Positions 51,135-59,553 of a DNA stretch of 64,000 nucleotides are shown in pieces. This stretch comes from Hymenobacter terrenus (GTDB lineage: Bacteria > Bacteroidota > Bacteroidia > Cytophagales > Hymenobacteraceae), in the NCBI RefSeq assembly GCF_000972495.1, contig NZ_LATM01000003.1, forward strand, positions 1 to 64,000, read 5' to 3'. Every line of letters begins with the position of its first letter. Position 1 is the first letter of the stretch. The notes beneath the pieces were generated by a model that searched no databases, was not told the DNA's origin, and saw only the letters and a program-made list of their open reading frames with translations. A program made the position numbers and the translations under genes.

Positions 51135-51428
51135 ATGTCACTCCATTACCTAAGCTATCAAAGTGTTGCATTACAGCCTTTCTCTGATGAAGCCTTACAG
51201 GACTTATTAGCGAAAGCACGGGTTTACAACATCGCTCATCAGGTAAGTGGTATGCTACTGTACCGCGACGGACAATTTGTGCAGGTGTTGGAAGGTGAAG
51301 AGGATGTGCTGCGAGAGTTATATACTAAAATACAGCGTGACCCGCGCCATACCAATGTGGTAACGTTGGTTGATGAGCCGCTTCCTCAGCGCAAATTCAG
51401 CGCTTGGTCTATGGCCTATCGTCATTGA
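51135..51428 (+). CDS. BLUF-domain blue-light photoreceptor (single domain)
   Basis: 97 residues, essentially one BLUF domain. The flavin-contact residues of the family are all visible: Tyr in LHYLSYQSVA (about residue 8), Asn in ARVYNIAHQVSGMLLYRD (about 32), Gln in GQFVQVLEGEEDV, and the Trp/Met pair in FSAWSMAYR. BLUF proteins bind FAD and change hydrogen bonding after blue light. Short stand-alone members relay the signal to another protein. The start at 51135 is used since the longer frame is not protein-like. A Roadblock gene cluster and an Fnr-like regulator are the nearest neighbours. Confidence 0.85.
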   Translation: MSLHYLSYQSVALQPFSDEALQDLLAKARVYNIAHQVSGMLLYRDGQFVQVLEGEEDVLRELYTKIQRDPRHTNVVTLVDEPLPQRKFSAWSMAYRH

Positions 51429-52235
51429 AACGTGTCAAATAAACACCTAGCGGTTCAACGGAAAAGCGGTTCTGGAAACAGCCAGAACCATACTCGCTAG
51501 TTCTATGCCAGCCTTATAAACCGCAGCTAGCGTCTCCCAAAAACGTACTATTAGCAATCTTGTCCAGAGAGCCTGGAGAGATTGGAAGATGCTCGGTGAG
51601 AAGCTCTGATTTTTGATAGCGATAAACGCTTGTCATGCGTGGCGTTAATATGCTCCTAATGAGAATGTAAGCTTGGGGAGAAATAGAGAAATGGGCTGGG
51701 TGCGGAGAGATGCTTCCTGTTAGCAGGGAGAAGTATTTGTATTGACTAGTTCAATACAAATTGAATTAGTCAAATTATATTAGTTGAAGCCTGAGAGAAA
51801 GCTCAATTTGTGATATAAATCATCCGCAAAAGTGACGTAGATCATTTCTATAGGTGCGAGAATTGCTGAGATTTGTAACAGAAACAACGCTAATAAAGTC
51901 CGGGTTAATTACCTAAAAACAACTGATAAATAGTGTATTGTGTGTTGTTTTAATTAATAGTACATTTCTGATGCTGCCGATAAACCGAGCAAACGCAACG
52001 TCGGGAATAAGCGAATTAATTTCCAAATCAGCATACCATCTGACATCGACCTAACGCCAGTTGATGTTAGAAAAATTCTAAAAAGGTCTTTGTATTTGCC
52101 AGCCTAACTGCTGTGGCAGTTGGCATGTCTCTTACGCATCATAGTCGCCTGCGCCGTTTCGTCTCCGTGTAGCTATTGGCTAGAACGCGGAAATTATATA
52201 ACAGAAGAAGGAAGGCATCGTGGCGATAAGTAGGC
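51429..52235. other. Gene-poor AT-rich stretch
   Basis: About 800 bases without a credible gene, AT-richer than the surroundings. A 14-bp inverted repeat with one mismatch (51742-51755 and 51760-51773, TTGACTAGTTCAAT) may be an operator or terminator. The rest looks like decayed sequence, in line with the remnant that follows. Confidence 0.5.
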
Positions 52236-52377
52236 GCGATGGAAGGCTCGAAGCTCTCCTTATTTCGTTGCGCAAGCAGTCACATCCGAATTAGGCTCGT
52301 TAAAGAACAGGCAGTGGTTTGTGTATTTGGCAGTGAATGCACGGGCCCGTGAATTACTTAGGTCAATCAATTTATAA
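52236..52377 (+). pseudogene. Remnant of a Roadblock/LC7 paralogue
   Basis: One frame gives RLEALLISLRKQSH and, after a shift, SLKNRQWFVYLAVNARAREL followed by LRSINL and a stop at 52375-52377. This parallels the C-terminal text of the intact neighbours (DILITLTTQIH and WFVYLAVDSRDTNLGIAREV). Only the last third is recognisable, so it is a decayed fourth copy. Confidence 0.55.
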
Positions 52378-52424
52378 TCTAGTTTTCAATCGCTCTTACC
52401 CACCTTTTTTCTTATCATACTGGT

Positions 52425-52805
52425 ATGGCTTATTCAGCTAACTCTCCCGCTGGCAAAGTAGTGCAGGACATTTTGAATGACCTGCCCGGTCTGATGGCCG
52501 TGGCCGTGGTAGATGCGACCTCGGGCATGAGCCTGGCCTCGCACTCCAACACGCCGGCCATCAACCCCGATACGGCGGCCGCTTACAACACCGAAGTGGT
52601 GAAGCAAAAGCAGAAAGCCATGGCCGCCCTGAAGCTGCAGGGCGAAATTATTGAGGACATTCTTATTACGCTTACCACTCAGATTCACCTGATTAAGCTG
52701 GCCAATAATGGGACTAAGTTCATTTATCTGGTAGTGAGCTCCCGCGATACCAACCTAGCCATTGCCCGCGACGTACTGCGGGCCAACGCCGACCAGCTTA
52801 ACTAA
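52425..52805 (+). CDS. Roadblock/LC7-domain protein, copy 1
   Basis: 126 residues, one Roadblock/LC7 domain: KVVQDILNDLPGLMAVAVVD, SGMSLASHSN, a central helix TEVVKQKQKAMAALKL, and strands EDILITLTTQIHLIKLANNG, TKFIYLVVSSRDTNLAIARD. In the family the dimers act as regulators (often as GTPase-activating partners) of small Ras-like GTPases such as MglA. No such GTPase is in the window. It is very similar to the product at 54168-54635 and less so to 52907-53371. Confidence 0.82.
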   Translation: MAYSANSPAGKVVQDILNDLPGLMAVAVVDATSGMSLASHSNTPAINPDTAAAYNTEVVKQKQKAMAALKLQGEIIEDILITLTTQIHLIKLANNGTKFIYLVVSSRDTNLAIARDVLRANADQLN

Positions 52806-52906
52806 CCTTACTGGCGGGAGCACCGTCACTATATCAACTGCCGCCAGGTGCACCTCCTGCCCGGTGGGTGCGTCAGGGCGAGCCGGGACTGCCCCGCCCG
52901 CTCATT

Positions 52907-53371
52907 ATGAAGATTCCCTTTCTCAAGCAGTTACAACGATTGACTGGTCCCCCGATCCATGAGGTAGTGCTGGAAAGTACGGGGCCTGAAAGCACCACTA
53001 TCGAACAAGCTATTCGGCATTTATTGGCCGAGTTGCCGGACTTGCTGATGGCTGCCGTAGTGAATGTATCCACCGGTAAACCCCTGGCTACCTATACTGC
53101 TGAGCGTGAGCTGCGCCCCAGTCTCATGGCCGGTTTCAACGCCGAAGCCGTGCGACAGGTACAGGCATCGTTGGCGACTCAGGAAGCAGGCCTGGAAACG
53201 GTTCAGGAAATGCTTTTTACGCTTTCTTCCCAGTTGCACGTCGTGCGACTGTCACTATCGGGTCATTGGTTCGTCTATCTCGCCGTGGATAGCCGCGATA
53301 CCAACCTTGGCATTGCCCGCGAAGTGATGCGGGGCAGTATTGAACTGTTAGAGCCTACGATTTCTGAATAA
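52907..53371 (+). CDS. Roadblock/LC7-domain protein, copy 2 (divergent)
   Basis: 154 residues from the ATG at 52907. After an N-terminal extension (MKIPFLKQLQRLTGPPIHEV) comes a Roadblock-type domain: AELPDLLMAAVVNVSTGKPL, AEAVRQVQASLATQEAGLET, EMLFTLSSQLHVVRLSLSG and WFVYLAVDSRDTNLGIAREV. It is the most diverged of the three intact paralogues, so it may form heterodimers with the others or bind a different partner. The intergenic distance of 101 bases leaves room for its own promoter. Confidence 0.75.
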   Translation: MKIPFLKQLQRLTGPPIHEVVLESTGPESTTIEQAIRHLLAELPDLLMAAVVNVSTGKPLATYTAERELRPSLMAGFNAEAVRQVQASLATQEAGLETVQEMLFTLSSQLHVVRLSLSGHWFVYLAVDSRDTNLGIAREVMRGSIELLEPTISE

Positions 53372-53443
53372 CAAGGCCCATAGCTGGCCGATAAACTCAT
53401 ACTCTCTTCATCTCACTATTCACCCTTTTTTCTTCAATTCACC

Positions 53444-54145
53444 ATGAAATTAACTGCTACGCCCTTCGATCCTAAAACCGGTGAGTTGTTGCCGGTATAC
53501 CGCGATGCCTATCTGCGCGGTGATTTAGCCCGCGCCTCGGCCCGTGCCGTGGAAGAATATCTCCGCAAGGACGCTTCCCAGGCGCACAACACCGTGACGC
53601 GCTGGCACGAAATGACGACTCAGGAGGAAGTAGAAGCCGCCGTTCCCACTACCTGGGTGCAGAAACAAATGCAGTTTATTCGGCAGCAGCCGCAGCGGTT
53701 CCGCCGCCGGGCTACGACAATGGTGGGCCTCGCTGCTTTGGTAGCTGGGGTATCGATGGCCGGCACCCGTCTGCCTTCGCACAACATGCCCATCACCACG
53801 GCCGATTTTACGGCAGTGGAAGCCACCAGTGGTGCCGCCGCCGAAGCCACCGCCGCCAAAGTTGCCGCCTCGCGCATGATTACGGTGCAGGGCCGTATTT
53901 TCGACGAGAAAGGCCAGCCCCTGGCCGGTGCCACCGTGCTCCGCAAAGGCACCACTATCGGCGTCAGCACCGATGCTGACGGCAACTATATCATGCAGAT
54001 GACAGCGGGCACTGCCGCCGCCACGACCTTGCAATACGGCTACGCTGGCTACCACGACCAGGAAATCAAAGCCAGCACAGCTACTCTGAAAGGCGTGACC
54101 TTACAGCCCCGCACGGAGAAGCGGCGGCATTGGTTGTTTTTCTAG
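53444..54145 (+). CDS. Membrane protein with C-terminal carboxypeptidase-regulatory-like domain
   Basis: 233 residues. N-terminal region (about 1-85) is helical and charged (YRDAYLRGDLARASARAVEE) and includes repeated Trp/Gln motifs. One membrane segment (TTMVGLAALVAGVSMAG, about 91-107) follows. The C-terminal part (about 145-225) is a CarboxypepD_reg-like beta domain: ITVQGRIFDEKGQPLAGATV, LRKGTTIGVSTDADGNYIMQ. The topology places the regulatory domain outside and the N-terminal domain inside. It lies between two Roadblock genes in the same orientation and may be part of the same unit. The function is not known. Confidence 0.65.
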   Translation: MKLTATPFDPKTGELLPVYRDAYLRGDLARASARAVEEYLRKDASQAHNTVTRWHEMTTQEEVEAAVPTTWVQKQMQFIRQQPQRFRRRATTMVGLAALVAGVSMAGTRLPSHNMPITTADFTAVEATSGAAAEATAAKVAASRMITVQGRIFDEKGQPLAGATVLRKGTTIGVSTDADGNYIMQMTAGTAAATTLQYGYAGYHDQEIKASTATLKGVTLQPRTEKRRHWLFF

Positions 54146-54167
54146 TTGCCTAGCTGTGTTATTTTAA

Positions 54168-54635
54168 GTGAAAGCGAGGACTTATCGAAAGCACGTTGCG
54201 AATAAGCTCAAAGAGTCCTTATTGCCTATTTCCGTTTCTGTCTCATCAGCCGAACTGGCCTATTCCAATAATAGTCCGGCTGGCAAGGTAATCGAAGCAA
54301 TCATGTCGGATTTGCCCGGTTTATTAGCTGTAGCCGTAGTCGACATCAACTCCGGCGTGGCGCTGGCATCGCGTTCCAATTCTCCAGGCATCAATCCCGA
54401 AACTGCGGCCGCCTATAACACAGAGGTGGTCAAGCAAAAGCAGAAGGCCCTGGTTGCCTTGCAAATCACGGACGAAAAAATTCAGGACATCCTTATTACC
54501 CTATCCAGCCAATTTCACTTGCTGAAGCTCAACGCCGACGGAACAAAGTTTATCTATCTGGTAGTGAGCCCGCTCGAAGTAAGCTTGGCCATTGCCCGCG
54601 AAGTACTACGCGCTAACATTGACCAAATCAACTAG
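54168..54635 (+). CDS. Roadblock/LC7-domain protein, copy 3
   Basis: 155 residues as called from GTG at 54168, directly after an in-frame TAA. Similarity to copy 1 begins only at residue 30: LAYSNNSPAGKVIEAIMSDL against MAYSANSPAGKVVQDILNDL. The codon at the homologous start is CTG (54255) rather than ATG, so the true start is doubtful and translation may depend on GTG or a near-cognate codon. The rest keeps the family text: AAAYNTEVVKQKQKALVALQ, DILITLSSQFHLLKLNADG, TKFIYLVVSPLEVSLAIARE. It closes the cluster and a strong terminator follows. Confidence 0.78.
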   Translation: MKARTYRKHVANKLKESLLPISVSVSSAELAYSNNSPAGKVIEAIMSDLPGLLAVAVVDINSGVALASRSNSPGINPETAAAYNTEVVKQKQKALVALQITDEKIQDILITLSSQFHLLKLNADGTKFIYLVVSPLEVSLAIAREVLRANIDQIN

Positions 54636-54710
54636 CATCAGCTTGTAGCTTGGACATTGCGAGTGCGAGAAGGAGCGTGGCAACGCAAAAAGTCGCGTAG
54701 CCTAAAAAAG

Positions 54711-54742
54711 AAAGCCTATCCAATTCATTGGATAGGCTTTTT
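54711..54742 (+). terminator. Terminator of the Roadblock cluster
   Basis: A perfect 13-bp stem (54711-54723 with 54728-54740, arm AAAGCCTATCCAA) with a TTCA loop ends in a T run, 76 bases after the stop. Confidence 0.88.
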
Positions 54743-54850
54743 GCATGGTTTCTGGGCCCAAAGTTTCAGTATGATCCTAAAAACTTGCGGCGCGATGTCA
54801 ACGTGTGGCAGGCTCCGCCGTTAAACCGGCTACATTTTCTCCTGTAGCTT

Positions 54851-55381
54851 ATGAAGACTTCTAAGGCTTCCGGGCATCGCCCCACGAAATTCTGGCCCGT
54901 TGTGGGCTTTGCCACGCTGGCTGGTATGCGCAGCATGAGCGCGCCGGCGTTTGTGAGTCACTACTTAGCACGGCAGCCCCCAGCCGGCCTGGCAGGGTCG
55001 GCGCTGCGGTTCCTGCACAAACCTGGTACAGCGGGTGTGCTGAAGGCGCTGGCGGCCGGTGAGGTAGTAGCCGATAAGTTACCGATGACACCCAACCGCA
55101 TTGCGCCACCGGCGCTGCTGGGGCGGCTGTTGTCCGGCGCATTGGTGGGAGCGGCCTGGTACAAGTCGCGTCACGGGAGTGCGTTGGGCGGGGGCTTGCT
55201 GGGCGGCCTGGTGGCAGTTGGTGCCACGTTCGTAAGCTACGCGTTGCGGACAGGCATCAGTGAGCGGTCGGGCGTGCCGGTTGCGCTGGTGGGCGTGGGG
55301 GAAGACGCTTTGGTAGTGGCCAGCGGCGCGATGCTGCTGAGCCGGCAGCGGCCAGTGCATGGCGAGTGGCGGCCATTGTGA
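54851..55381 (+). CDS. DUF4126-family membrane protein
   Basis: 176 residues with Gly/Ala-rich hydrophobic segments (VVGFATLAGMRSMSAPAFVS, LLGGLVAVGATFVSYALR and a last one near 150-165). The text RSMSAPAFVSHYL, AAGEVVADKLPMTPNRIAPP and LLGRLLSGALVGAAWYKSR is typical of the DUF4126 family of small integral membrane proteins of unknown function. The gene stands alone after the terminator of the Roadblock cluster. Confidence 0.75.
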   Translation: MKTSKASGHRPTKFWPVVGFATLAGMRSMSAPAFVSHYLARQPPAGLAGSALRFLHKPGTAGVLKALAAGEVVADKLPMTPNRIAPPALLGRLLSGALVGAAWYKSRHGSALGGGLLGGLVAVGATFVSYALRTGISERSGVPVALVGVGEDALVVASGAMLLSRQRPVHGEWRPL

Positions 55382-55764
55382 GGCTGGGGCGAATTTGCAA
55401 AGTAGGAGTGTGCTCGAAAACGAGGTCGGGCGGTTTTGGACAGAGTAGTCTGAATAATTCGTGTAGCCTTATTTTGTCAAATTAATAATATGGCTACACA
55501 AGGTTGCTCGGTCTGATGAAGGTGCGCAATTGCATGATTATAAATCATGTTAGCGGTGTTGGGTGGCTGCCGAAAGATGGGACCTTGGGGCAAATGTTAC
55601 TACTAGCCTTTATTACCCTGTCCTAGGCGTCTAATTGTGGAGCTAATTGATTTCGACTTCGCTAAATTTGGGATGCCTATGCGTTCAGATATCCCATTGG
55701 CCCGCAGCTAGCTCAGGGATACGTCGCTCCAACCGGCGCATTGCGCAAGCTGAAGTCCTCCTTT
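55382..55764. other. Intergenic region upstream of the orphan LytTR regulator
   Basis: 383 bases without a credible gene. An 8-bp inverted repeat GTGTAGCC/GGCTACAC lies at 55461-55468 and 55492-55499 with a 23-base AT-rich loop. No promoter box of good quality was found near 55765. Confidence 0.35.
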
Positions 55765-56526
55765 ATGAACTCTACCGCTGTGGCCCCGCTTGCCTGCGTC
55801 ATCATCGACGACAACGAAATCAATCGCCTCACGCTCGAACGCTCCGTGCAACGCCATGACCAGCTCGCGTTGGCGGCCTCTTTTCCCGATGCGGTGGAAG
55901 CATTGGCTTATTTTAACGCCAATGGGCGGGCTGACGTCCTGCTGCTGGACATTGAAATGCCCCACATCAGCGGGCTGGAGCTGGTGAAACTACTGCCCGA
56001 GCCTAAACCGGCCGTTATTCTGGTTACTACCCACGCCTCTTTCGCCGTGGATGCCTTCGAGCTGCGGGTACTCGATTATTTGGTGAAACCCGTGGGCTAT
56101 GCCCGGTTTTGCCAGGCCATAGCCCGCGTCACGGAGCAGCACCAGCTCGCGCCGACGCTGGCAGTACCCCTGGTGTCAGCCAGCGTGTCCCTCCCAACCG
56201 ATATTTCCGCCAGTGGTACCGATTTGTTCGTGAAAACCAATGGCAAGCTACTACGCATCAATTTTGAAGAGGTACTTTTCATTGAAGCTCTCTCTACCTA
56301 TGTGGTACTGGTTACCGACAAGCACAAGCATATTGTGGGCGGTACGCTCAAAAGCATCGAAGAACGGCTCCCGTTCCGGCATTTCGTGCGCGTGCACCGC
56401 TCCTACATCGTGAACCTGCACCGTGTAGAAGCCATGGCCGACAACCTGCTCAAGCTCGGCCAGCACGAAGTGCCCGTGAGCCGGCCTTATCAGGAAGAGT
56501 TTGTTCTGCGGCTGCGAGCCTTGTAA
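55765..56526 (+). CDS. Orphan LytTR-family response regulator
   Basis: 253 residues from ATG 55765. The receiver has CVIIDDNEINRLTLERS, phospho-acceptor Asp in ADVLLLDIEMPHISGLELVK and Lys in YLVKPVGYARF. The LytTR domain (about 160-250) contains DLFVKTNGKLLRINFEEVLF, then RHFVRVHRSYIVNLHRVEAM. No kinase is adjacent, so its partner is elsewhere. The last nine codons (QEEFVLRLRAL region) are repeated in degenerate form 65 bases downstream. Confidence 0.9.
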   Translation: MNSTAVAPLACVIIDDNEINRLTLERSVQRHDQLALAASFPDAVEALAYFNANGRADVLLLDIEMPHISGLELVKLLPEPKPAVILVTTHASFAVDAFELRVLDYLVKPVGYARFCQAIARVTEQHQLAPTLAVPLVSASVSLPTDISASGTDLFVKTNGKLLRINFEEVLFIEALSTYVVLVTDKHKHIVGGTLKSIEERLPFRHFVRVHRSYIVNLHRVEAMADNLLKLGQHEVPVSRPYQEEFVLRLRAL

Positions 56527-56592
56527 GTGCGCCGGCCGGGCTAAGCAAAGGTTTCGCCCCACAGTTTGTCCTGCGCCTGCGGGCCTTGTAAG
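56498..56592 (+). repeat. Direct repeat of the LytTR gene's 3' end
   Basis: The 30 bases at 56498-56527 recur at 56563-56592 with three differences. The repeat would again encode FVLRLRAL and a stop. It looks like the residue of a tandem duplication whose body was lost. Confidence 0.6.
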
Positions 56593-56607
56593 GGCTAATA
56601 AGTTGAG

Positions 56608-57519
56608 CTACTTCGCCGCTGGCTCAGCCATACGCTCCAAATCGGCGAGCAGGCGGGGCCAAAGGGTAGGCCGCAGCCCGCGCCGGAAGAAGCCGAAGTG
56701 GCCAATGCCTTTTACCCCCAGCTCGGTAGGTACGAGGCGGTGCAGCTCGATGCCGGCTACACTGCGCACGTGCTGCCAGAACTGCGGCACCGAGCGGGCG
56801 TTGGCAATGGGGTCGTCGGTCGCCCAATACACACTCACCGGGAAGCGCAGATTCTGGTATTGATGCGGAGGCAGGTCGGCGGCGAAGCGCGGGTCGAAGT
56901 AGTAGTCGGGCACGCTGCACCAGCGCCGCCAGTCGCGCACTACCCCACGGGGCAAATCCTCCATAATTCCCCAGCGTCCTGCGGCGTTATAGCCCAGCAG
57001 GGCGTGGCTGAGGGGGCTGAACAAGTGGAAGAAGAAGTGCGTCTTGAGGCGGTAGCCCAGCGGCATGTATTTCCAATAGCCCACTGAGGTGCCCACTGCT
57101 ACCAAGCCAGCCAGCTTGTGCACATTAGGCATCAGCCCCACTTGCTGCCCGCCCACGCTGTGGCCCAGCACCAGCAGCGGCAGGCCCGGAAAGCGCGCTT
57201 CCAGCCAGTCGAGCACGGCTGGCATATCCAAGGTACCGTAGTCGGCAAAGCGGTAGGGGGCCTGGGCCAGCGGCACCGGGCGCGAATGCTCGGCGCCCCG
57301 GTAATCCCAGAGGCACACGGCAAAGCCAGCGGCAGCCAGGTACTGTGCAAACGGCTCGTAGTAGCGCCGCTTGGCTCCAGTGGCCGGGTTGAGCTGCACG
57401 GCCGCGCGGGGCGGTTGCCCATTGGGCGGTAGGAAGAGCAAGGCACCCAGCAGCAACCCGTCCAGGGCCGGGATAGTGTGGGGCTCCGGGGTAAGCGAAG
57501 GAGCGAGAGCAGTGGACAT
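56608..57519 (-). CDS. Alpha/beta-hydrolase
   Basis: 303 residues. The fold is shown by AAAGFAVCLWDYRGAEHSRP, the nucleophile elbow LVLGHSVGGQQVGLMP (Ser about 118), a lid with KTHFFFHLFSPLSHALL, an acid-strand SVYWATDDPIANARSV and a late His in GVKGIGHFGFFRRGLRP. The size and lid suggest an esterase/lipase-like enzyme of the YheT/serine aminopeptidase group. The substrate is unknown. A palindromic operator-like site lies between it and the upstream tetR gene, so it is the likely target of that repressor. Confidence 0.8.
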   Translation of the reverse strand: MSTALAPSLTPEPHTIPALDGLLLGALLFLPPNGQPPRAAVQLNPATGAKRRYYEPFAQYLAAAGFAVCLWDYRGAEHSRPVPLAQAPYRFADYGTLDMPAVLDWLEARFPGLPLLVLGHSVGGQQVGLMPNVHKLAGLVAVGTSVGYWKYMPLGYRLKTHFFFHLFSPLSHALLGYNAAGRWGIMEDLPRGVVRDWRRWCSVPDYYFDPRFAADLPPHQYQNLRFPVSVYWATDDPIANARSVPQFWQHVRSVAGIELHRLVPTELGVKGIGHFGFFRRGLRPTLWPRLLADLERMAEPAAK

Positions 57520-57609
57520 AGCCTTTGGAAGGAGTGAAAAAACCGGTTTTCAGTGACAGAAAAAAGGAGCATTCCTGCCAGCCAGGTCGGAAAGCTACGA
57601 TTTAATAAA

Positions 57610-57633
57610 TACATACTGAACGATTGGTATGTA
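57610..57633. promoter_or_regulatory. Operator-like palindrome between tetR and hydrolase genes
   Basis: TACATAC at 57610-57616 and GTATGTA at 57627-57633 form a symmetric site with a 10-base centre, the usual geometry of TetR/AcrR operators. It lies 90 bases upstream of the hydrolase start and just after the tetR stop. Confidence 0.55.
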
Positions 57634-57649
57634 AAATTTGCAAAAAAAT

Positions 57650-58204
57650 TTATAGCAACTCCTTGGCGCGGGCGAAGGCATCGGTGAGATAATGCCGGTC
57701 TTTGTAGAGCTGCATGAGTACCAGCGAGCCTTCCACGTCGGCGATGACCCGGGCGGCCAGCTTATCGGCGGTGGCGACATCGTGGCGGGCCGCAAAAATG
57801 GTTTGCATCGCCTGCTGCCAGGAGGCAAAAAAGGCCTTGATTTGGTTGAGAAATGTGTCTTCAACGTGGGCTGTTTCCAGCACCGTATTAGCGAAAATGC
57901 AGCCGCCCAGCTCGTTGCTAAAGGCTTTGAGGGCTGCGGCTACAACGTTTTCCAGCCGCTGCTCGGCTGATAAGGCGGTATCGTAAGCGGCCTTGAATAC
58001 TTTTTCAGCGAAGTAAGTACTCGTCTCATCCAGAACGGTATGCATGATTTCCTCCTTGCTGGCGAAATGATGATAGAACACGCCCTTGGTGAGCCCGGTG
58101 GCCTGCGCGAGGTCCTGAATGGAGGTGCGGTAGTAGCCTTGCTTGCGAAAAACCTGGATGCAGGCTCGGAGCAAATCCTTTTTGGTGATTTTCTGAGTGG
58201 GCAT
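57650..58204 (-). CDS. TetR-family transcription regulator
   Basis: 184 residues from ATG 58204. The N-terminal DNA-binding domain (about 1-50) is typical: ITKKDLLRACIQVFRKQGYY, RTSIQDLAQATGLTKGVFYH, HFASKEEIMHTVLDE. The ligand domain has EQRLENVVAAALKAFSNELG and GCIFANTVLETAHVEDTF, close to AcrR/TetR members of the YcdC/TetR_C group. It probably represses the downstream hydrolase gene through the palindrome at 57610-57633. The longer frame's upstream residues are not protein-like. Confidence 0.88.
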   Translation of the reverse strand: MPTQKITKKDLLRACIQVFRKQGYYRTSIQDLAQATGLTKGVFYHHFASKEEIMHTVLDETSTYFAEKVFKAAYDTALSAEQRLENVVAAALKAFSNELGGCIFANTVLETAHVEDTFLNQIKAFFASWQQAMQTIFAARHDVATADKLAARVIADVEGSLVLMQLYKDRHYLTDAFARAKELL

Positions 58205-58327
58205 GGATTTGTATCTGCCAATTCCTTGCCGGGCCGATGATGCACCCAATGGCCGGGGATGAGAATTGACGACTCCCACGAAGATAGCTGGCTATCCGCT
58301 CCCGAAGGTGCGGCTACCGCTAATGCG

Positions 58328-59342
58328 TCAGGCTTCGGGAAAGGTCATCACCAGCTTGCCTTGGGTCTGATTGGCATCGAGGCGGAGGTGCGCCTGCCGC
58401 ACGGTTTCCAGACCAAACTTGCCTAACACGTGCACGGGCGGGGCCGGCAGCGCACCAGCTTGCACCAGTGCCGCCAGCTCCGTCAGTTGGCGGCCGAACC
58501 GGGCACGCTGGATTGGGTCGTTGCCCAGCGCATACGCGTAAATGGCCACGTTGTGAATGGTCGCAGCCTTATCGAACAGCTCGTTCCGTGTGCCGTCCGT
58601 GCCTAAAAATGCAATGTCGACGTACGTGCCGCCAATGGCCAACACCTCGGCGCAGGTTTGCGAAAGGGAGCCACCCACTAGGTCAATGACGAAATCAAAA
58701 GGCCGTTGCTGATTGCTGGCTAGCAGCGCCGCCTGCAAGTTGGGCTGGTGGTAGTCTACTATCCGGTTTGCCGGTACGCCCAAGTTTTTAACGTGTTGAG
58801 TGCTGGCCGCGCTGCCCGCCGTTACCGATAATTGGCCCACGCCAAAATGCGGCGCCAGCTGAAGCAGCAGCGTGCCCACACCACCGGCTCCACCTACTTA
58901 TCAGTACCGAGGCCGTGGGACCCACCCGGCTTACCTGCCAGGTGTGTAGCGCCGTCAGGCCCGCCACGGGCAAGGCGGCAGCCTCGGCAAAGGTCAGCGC
59001 TGCGGGCACCGCGCTCATGATGTTGGCCGGTATGCACAAGTACTCAGCGTAGGTGCCGTTTGAGCCCATGCTGCTGCAATAGCCAAACACCGGGTCGCCG
59101 ATGCGCCAATCCGTGACGGCTGCGCCTACTTGGTCGATAACCCCGGCAAAGTCGCGGCCCAGAATAGGGGAGCTGACCAGTTTGCTCTCATCCCCGCCCC
59201 GCCGAATTTGGGAGTCGATGGGGTTGAAGGAGGCCGCTCGCAGCCGCACCCGAATTTCATCGGCTTTGGGCTCGGGCGTGGGCACGTCGGCCAGCGCAAA
59301 GTTCTCGATTCCGCCGTAATTCGTCAGTACTACCGCTTGCAT
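58328..59342 (-). pseudogene. MDR-family zinc-independent oxidoreductase (quinone-reductase-like), frameshifted
   Basis: Two minus-strand frames give one NADPH:quinone-reductase-like protein. From ATG 59342 the first reads MQAVVLTNYGGIENFALADV, GRDFAGVIDQVGAAVTDWRI, AALTFAEAAALPVAGLTALH and VSRVGPTASVLIS, where it derails. The second resumes GGAGGVGTLLLQLAPHF, the NADPH-binding loop. The span of 1015 bases is one more than a multiple of three. Removing one base near 58895 gives VLIS-GGAGGVGT and a product of about 337 residues. It is an MDR medium-chain reductase without zinc ligands, acting on quinones or enones. Real decay or a sequence error cannot be told. Confidence 0.85.
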
Positions 59343-59553
59343 GAAGCTGCTTTGGTATGTGGATAGGTGCCGCAATAAGTGCAGTTCGTAGACAAACCGA
59401 CCAGCCTGGGCTACGGTTCTGCCGTAGATACGTGGAGTAGGCATCAGTCCCCCAAAGAGAGGACTCCTGATGACTACCGACTACATCCAAGGCTTAACTC
59501 GCGTGATTTGGTCGTCGTAAGGAAAAGCCAAACCTTTCGCCTACTTTTAGGAC

